From: SZUA-217 sp034658975
GTDB lineage: Bacteria > Actinomycetota > Acidimicrobiia > Spongiisociales > ZC4RG35
Direction: 5' to 3'
Assembly (NCBI GenBank): GCA_034658975.1
Contig: JAYEGJ010000083.1
Location: forward strand, 1-9,853
Length of the DNA: 9,853 nt
Below the pieces are notes generated by a model that saw nothing but the letters and a program-made list of their open reading frames with translations, did not search any database and was not told where the DNA came from. Positions 7,033 to 9,853 of the stretch are shown here, in pieces (the first letter of the stretch is position 1; the number at the start of each line of letters is the position of its first letter). The translations under genes and the position numbers were made by a program.

Positions 7033-7974
7033 TTGTCCGCGGCTATAACCTTTGCCGACATCGTCGATGCTTCTGATCGACTCAGGGGTCACATCCGCAC
7101 GACTCCGCTCAGGCTCTTCCCGGAACTCGGGCTTCACCTGAAGATGGAGCACGTCCAGGGCACGGGATCGTTCAAGCTACGTGGTGCCACCAACGTTGTT
7201 CGCGGCCTCCGACCATCGGGAGTCGTCACCGGTTCGTCGGGTAATCATGGTGCAGCGCTTACCCACGCCGCCCTCAACGGTGGGGTCGAGCGCGCCGTTG
7301 TGGTCATGGCAGAAGGCCACTCGCCGCAGAAGCGGGCCCGTCTCGAGACGATGGGGGCTGAGGTGGTATTCGCCCAGGGAGGCAACTCGGCTCGGGACGA
7401 ACTGGCCCAGGATATGGCTGCCGACGACGGTCTCATGTATGTCTCCTCCCACAGCAATCCGTGGGTGATTGCAGGTCAGGGAACGGTGGGTTTGGAGGTG
7501 TTGGACGCACTCCCCGATATCGAGGCCGTGGTGGTTCCGGTTGGCGGCGGCGGCCTGGTCTCCGGGATCGCAACAGCGGTGCGCCATTTGGCACCCGACG
7601 TGAAAGTCATCGGGGTGGAGCCCGTCGGGGCCGATGACACAAAGCGCTCGCTAGAGGCGGGACACCGGATCGAGATCGATCCTCCCAGCACGATCTGCGA
7701 TGGAGTGAGGGCACAAACACCCGGAGATATCACCTTCCCGATCGTTCAAGCTTTGGTGGACGATGTGGTGGTGGTCAGCGACGACCAGGTTGCCGAGGCC
7801 ATGTACCTGCTTTGGAGGGAAGGCCTCATAATCGAGCCCTCCGGCGCCCTTTCGGTCGCCGGAGCCCGCCACGCCGGTCTCGGGTCGGAAACGGTCTGTG
7901 TTCTCAGCGGTGGCAATGTGACTTTCGAAACTCACTCGGGCATCATTCAGCCCTGGCTTGGTGAAAAGCAGTAG
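7033..7974 (+). CDS. PLP-dependent serine/threonine dehydratase-like enzyme (serine racemase/hydroxyaspartate dehydratase relative)
   Basis: This is a fold-type II PLP enzyme, 313 residues. Relatives eliminate water and ammonia from a hydroxy-amino acid (Ser, Thr, 3-hydroxyaspartate) to give a 2-oxo acid, or racemise serine. Landmarks: GTGSFKLRGA with Schiff-base K48, the asparagine loop SSGNHG at 68-73, the phosphate loop GGGGLVSG at 171-178 and SGGN at 292-295, whose Ser/Cys contacts the ring nitrogen. There is no C-terminal ACT domain, so it is not the biosynthetic, isoleucine-regulated form. VEPVGADD at 195-202 places E196, A200 and D202 at the spacing of the divalent-metal site of serine racemase. 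The N-terminal part between TTPL and LKMEH is shorter than in common dehydratases. Start is TTG with a strong AAAGGAG. It sits 36 bases behind aapP, which suggests it acts on an imported amino acid. The exact substrate is not determinable; threonine ammonia-lyase is an equally fair label. Confidence 0.82.
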   Translation: MSAAITFADIVDASDRLRGHIRTTPLRLFPELGLHLKMEHVQGTGSFKLRGATNVVRGLRPSGVVTGSSGNHGAALTHAALNGGVERAVVVMAEGHSPQKRARLETMGAEVVFAQGGNSARDELAQDMAADDGLMYVSSHSNPWVIAGQGTVGLEVLDALPDIEAVVVPVGGGGLVSGIATAVRHLAPDVKVIGVEPVGADDTKRSLEAGHRIEIDPPSTICDGVRAQTPGDITFPIVQALVDDVVVVSDDQVAEAMYLLWREGLIIEPSGALSVAGARHAGLGSETVCVLSGGNVTFETHSGIIQPWLGEKQ

Positions 7975-7996
7975 AAGAACCCGTGTGGACGCCACC

Positions 7997-8002
7997 AGGA
8001 GG
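7997..8002 (+). promoter_or_regulatory. Ribosome binding site fixing a second TTG start
   Basis: A full AGGAGG lies six bases before TTG at 8009, which is in frame with the CysK-like protein. The longest open frame would start at a TTG at 7958, inside the preceding gene and without such a site. The codons 7961-8008 encode an Arg-rich stretch unlike the family. The start is therefore placed at 8009. Confidence 0.7.
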
Positions 8003-8008
8003 CGAGAT

Positions 8009-9058
8009 TTGGAACCCGCTCTGAACGTATTTGGTGGCGAGGACTCCGTAAGGGACTTCATGAACCCGGGCAACCGTTACTTGCCCTTGGTCGAGCTTCC
8101 CGAGGATCTCAACCCATTCTTTGATGACGGGGTCCGCATCTTTGCCAAGCTCATGACTTTCACCTCGTTCCATAACGTCAAGGTGATCCCAGCGTTCAAC
8201 ATGCTGGCCGAGGCCGACGAGCGGGGTGAGTTGGACGGCGTGACCACGGTCATCGAGAACTCATCCGGCAATACGATCTCCGCTGTTGCCGTGGCGGCCC
8301 GCAGCTTCGGCATCGACGACATAAGGGCGATCGTTCCCGACGAGGTGTCGTGGCACAAGCTCCGAATGCTTCGCTTCCTTGGAATCTCTCCCATCGTCAA
8401 CCAGGAGCCGGCACAGCCGGATCGGCAGGACCCGACGAGCGGCATCTACAAGGCGAAGGAGTTGGGAAAGCAAGACGCCTGGTTCAATCCCGGCCAGTAC
8501 AGCAATCCAGATAATCCGCGAGCCCATCGCAAATGGACCGGTCCCCAGATTTGGGAGCAGACAGACGGCAAGATCAGTGTGTTCTGTGACGGGCTGGGAA
8601 CCACCGGGACCATCATTGGTACGTCTGAGTATCTGAAGGACGAGAACCCGGGCGTTCAGGTGGTTGGTGTGATGAGGGCACCCGACAGCTACGTGCCCGG
8701 TCCCCGGACCAAACTCCTGTTGAGGCTGATCGGGTTCGACTGGAAGCCCCATGTCGACAGCGTTACGCAGGCGACCACCCCGGAGTCCTATGGCATGAGC
8801 ATGGAGCTGAGTCGAAGCGGGCTCTACGTGGGCCCCAGTTCGGGACTCTCCCTGGTCGGTCTGATCAGGTACCTCGAGGAGCGGAAGGAAAGCGACACGC
8901 TCGATGAGCTGAGAAACGCCGACGGCGAAGTCGTGAGTGTGTTCATCTGTCCCGACACGCCGATGCCGTACTTCGACGAGTACTTCAAGTACCTTGACGA
9001 TTCATACTTCCCGGAGATCACCAACGAGGAGTTCCTCAAGAACAGTCCGGGGTCCTAG
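8009..9058 (+). CDS. Divergent cysteine-synthase-like PLP enzyme (fold-type II)
   Basis: This 349-residue protein clearly belongs to the CysK/cystathionine beta-synthase family but has a changed active-site region. Alignable landmarks, numbered from TTG 8009: FHNVKVIPAFNML (54-66) at the place of the usual GSVKDR motif, with K58 the likely Schiff-base lysine; NSSGNT at 84-89 as asparagine loop; NPDNPRAHRKWTGPQIWEQT at 166-185, almost identical in pattern to cysteine synthase; GLGTTGT at 195-201 as phosphate loop; VGPSSG at 274-279; and an odd C-terminal CPDTPMPYFDEYF at 314-326 where CysK has a PDSGERY-like end. Relatives catalyse beta-replacement or beta-elimination on O-acetylserine, O-phosphoserine, serine or cysteine. 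With the lysine-following Asp replaced by Val, the reaction cannot be assigned. It follows the dehydratase gene by 34 bases and is probably cotranscribed. A role in beta-substituted amino-acid metabolism is inference. Confidence 0.78.
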   Translation: MEPALNVFGGEDSVRDFMNPGNRYLPLVELPEDLNPFFDDGVRIFAKLMTFTSFHNVKVIPAFNMLAEADERGELDGVTTVIENSSGNTISAVAVAARSFGIDDIRAIVPDEVSWHKLRMLRFLGISPIVNQEPAQPDRQDPTSGIYKAKELGKQDAWFNPGQYSNPDNPRAHRKWTGPQIWEQTDGKISVFCDGLGTTGTIIGTSEYLKDENPGVQVVGVMRAPDSYVPGPRTKLLLRLIGFDWKPHVDSVTQATTPESYGMSMELSRSGLYVGPSSGLSLVGLIRYLEERKESDTLDELRNADGEVVSVFICPDTPMPYFDEYFKYLDDSYFPEITNEEFLKNSPGS

Positions 9059-9753
9059 GAGCCCGGCTGGGCTTCGCCCTCCGGCGATCCTTTCGGGAAC
9101 AGCCCGTAGATCGCTCCGATTGCCAGTCCTACCCCTACCAATTGCGCCGCAACAAACAGCAGCGCCGAAGGTGGCGTGATGCCGGTGAATGTGTCGGTGA
9201 GTGTTCTAGCGGCGGTCACTGCAGGGTTGGCGAAGGACGTCGAGGACGTGAAGAAGTAAGCGCCACCGATGTACACGCCCACCCCGAAAGCAACCAGCAT
9301 CCCCCGGCCCGACTTAACCATTGCAAAGACGAGCAACAGCAGTCCGAATGTGGCGACCACCTCACCGAGAAACGTGCCGCCCCCCGCCCGAGCCGTCGTC
9401 GAGATCTCGATGGCGGGAAGCTCGAACATGAGGTTGGCGATGATTGTGCCGACCACGGCGCCGGACACCTGGACGGATACATAGCCCGACGCTTCACGGG
9501 TCGACATCCCACCCATGATTCGCTCGGCCAGTGTCACGGCCGGGTTGATGTGCGCCCCACTGATGGGTTGCAGCGTCAGGATTATGGCTATCAGCGCAAA
9601 CCCGGCTGCGAAGGCTGCTTCCAGCAACTGGAGCCCGGTGTCGTCTGGGCTGAGGCTCTCGGCCATGATGCCCGAGCCCACCACAGCGATGAGGAGCATG
9701 GCGGTTCCGATGAACTCGGCCAGGAGGCGAGTCTTCAGCGGTGGGTTGTCCAT
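9055..9753 (-). CDS. Aquaporin / MIP-family channel
   Basis: This is a six-helix membrane channel of the major intrinsic protein family, 232 residues from the ATG. Both half-repeats carry their NPA box. Numbered from the GTG at 9756, which adds one residue, these are SGAHINPAVT (N71) and SFANPAVTAAR (N177). Helices begin with LLAEFIGTAMLLIAVVGSGI (11-30) and end near 218. The residue after the second NPA, normally the Arg of the selectivity filter, is Val180, and the position three before N177 is Ser. The channel is therefore not a typical AqpZ or GlpF. The overall pattern recalls aquaporins I know from arsenic-resistance loci, but no ars gene is present, so the permeant (water, small polyol, metalloid, ammonia) is open. 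The start is ATG at 9753, or GTG directly before it at 9756; neither has a good ribosome site. It converges on the CysK-like gene, overlapping by four bases. Confidence 0.85.
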   Translation of the reverse strand: MDNPPLKTRLLAEFIGTAMLLIAVVGSGIMAESLSPDDTGLQLLEAAFAAGFALIAIILTLQPISGAHINPAVTLAERIMGGMSTREASGYVSVQVSGAVVGTIIANLMFELPAIEISTTARAGGGTFLGEVVATFGLLLLVFAMVKSGRGMLVAFGVGVYIGGAYFFTSSTSFANPAVTAARTLTDTFTGITPPSALLFVAAQLVGVGLAIGAIYGLFPKGSPEGEAQPGS

Positions 9754-9758
9754 CACTG

Positions 9759-9794
9759 CTACACCGAAGTCGGACGTTCGATCGTACCTGGCAT
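9759..9794 (-). CDS. Possible 11-codon leader ORF upstream of the aquaporin
   Basis: Reading leftward, an ATG at 9794 preceded by AGGAG (9805-9801, six-base spacing) opens a short frame encoding MPGTIERPTSV and stopping with TAG at 9761-9759. That stop is two bases before the GTG and five before the ATG of the aquaporin, which itself lacks a ribosome site. Reinitiation after this small ORF would explain how the aquaporin is translated. Alternatively a one- or two-base sequencing indel has split a slightly longer aquaporin N-terminus. The rest of the right flank (9795-9853) shows only a small GGGTACCC palindrome (9825-9832) and no clear promoter. Confidence 0.3.
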   Translation of the reverse strand: MPGTIERPTSV

Positions 9795-9853
9795 TACCTG
9801 CTCCTACGTGTTGCGGCCCCGGGAGGGTACCCGGTTGGCGGAGCCGGATATCA

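Noticed and set aside
7958..8008. Longer start for the CysK-like gene at TTG 7958 or GTG 7985.
   Set aside because: These starts lack a good ribosome site and encode an Arg-rich segment foreign to the family. AGGAGG with TTG 8009 is far better placed.
7033..9058. An ectoine or hydroxyectoine degradation cluster (EutB-like dehydratase with partners).
   Set aside because: No cyclodeaminase, hydrolase (DoeA/DoeB-like) or racemase accompanies it, and the second enzyme is CysK-like. The dehydratase alone does not support the pathway.

Overview
The window is GC-rich by eye and densely coded. It carries nearly one complete amino-acid uptake locus. The organism is probably a high-GC actinobacterium, perhaps an acidimicrobiia-like lineage. 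This rests on two secreted proteins with lipoprotein signals ending in VVAAC, a Thr/Glu-rich linker after the lipid-modified cysteine of the binding protein, and two consecutive genes that start with TTG behind strong Shine-Dalgarno sites. The taxonomic call is an inference from style, not from a marker gene.

Layout from left to right. Positions 1-77 hold the start of a leftward lipoprotein gene that runs off the edge. A divergent gap (78-268) has a candidate promoter for it and a 7-bp inverted repeat just before the next gene. A class I PLP aminotransferase follows (269-1552, +). After a 138-base gap come the four genes of an AapJQMP/BztABCD-type general L-amino-acid ABC transporter: binding lipoprotein aapJ (1691-2791), permeases aapQ (2856-4382) and aapM (4383-6239), and ATPase aapP (6250-6996). 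A strong intercistronic hairpin separates aapJ from the permeases. The same strand continues with two fold-type II PLP enzymes. One is a serine/threonine dehydratase-like protein (7033-7974). The other is a divergent cysteine-synthase-like protein (8009-9058). A leftward aquaporin-family channel (9055-9753, -) converges on the last of these, and the two stop codons share the tetramer CTAG.

How it may work together: AapJ would capture an amino acid outside the membrane and AapQMP would import it at the cost of ATP. The aminotransferase, dehydratase and CysK-like enzyme would process amino acids inside the cell. Close spacing from aapJ to the CysK-like gene suggests one transcript; whether the aminotransferase belongs to it is uncertain. 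The substrate cannot be read from the sequence.

The most unusual points are the divergent active-site region of the CysK-like enzyme, both permeases carrying more membrane segments than I expect for the family, a serine-racemase-type metal-site pattern in the dehydratase, and an aquaporin with Val in place of the usual selectivity-filter Arg. No RNA genes, insertion sequences, CRISPR arrays or transcription regulators were seen.
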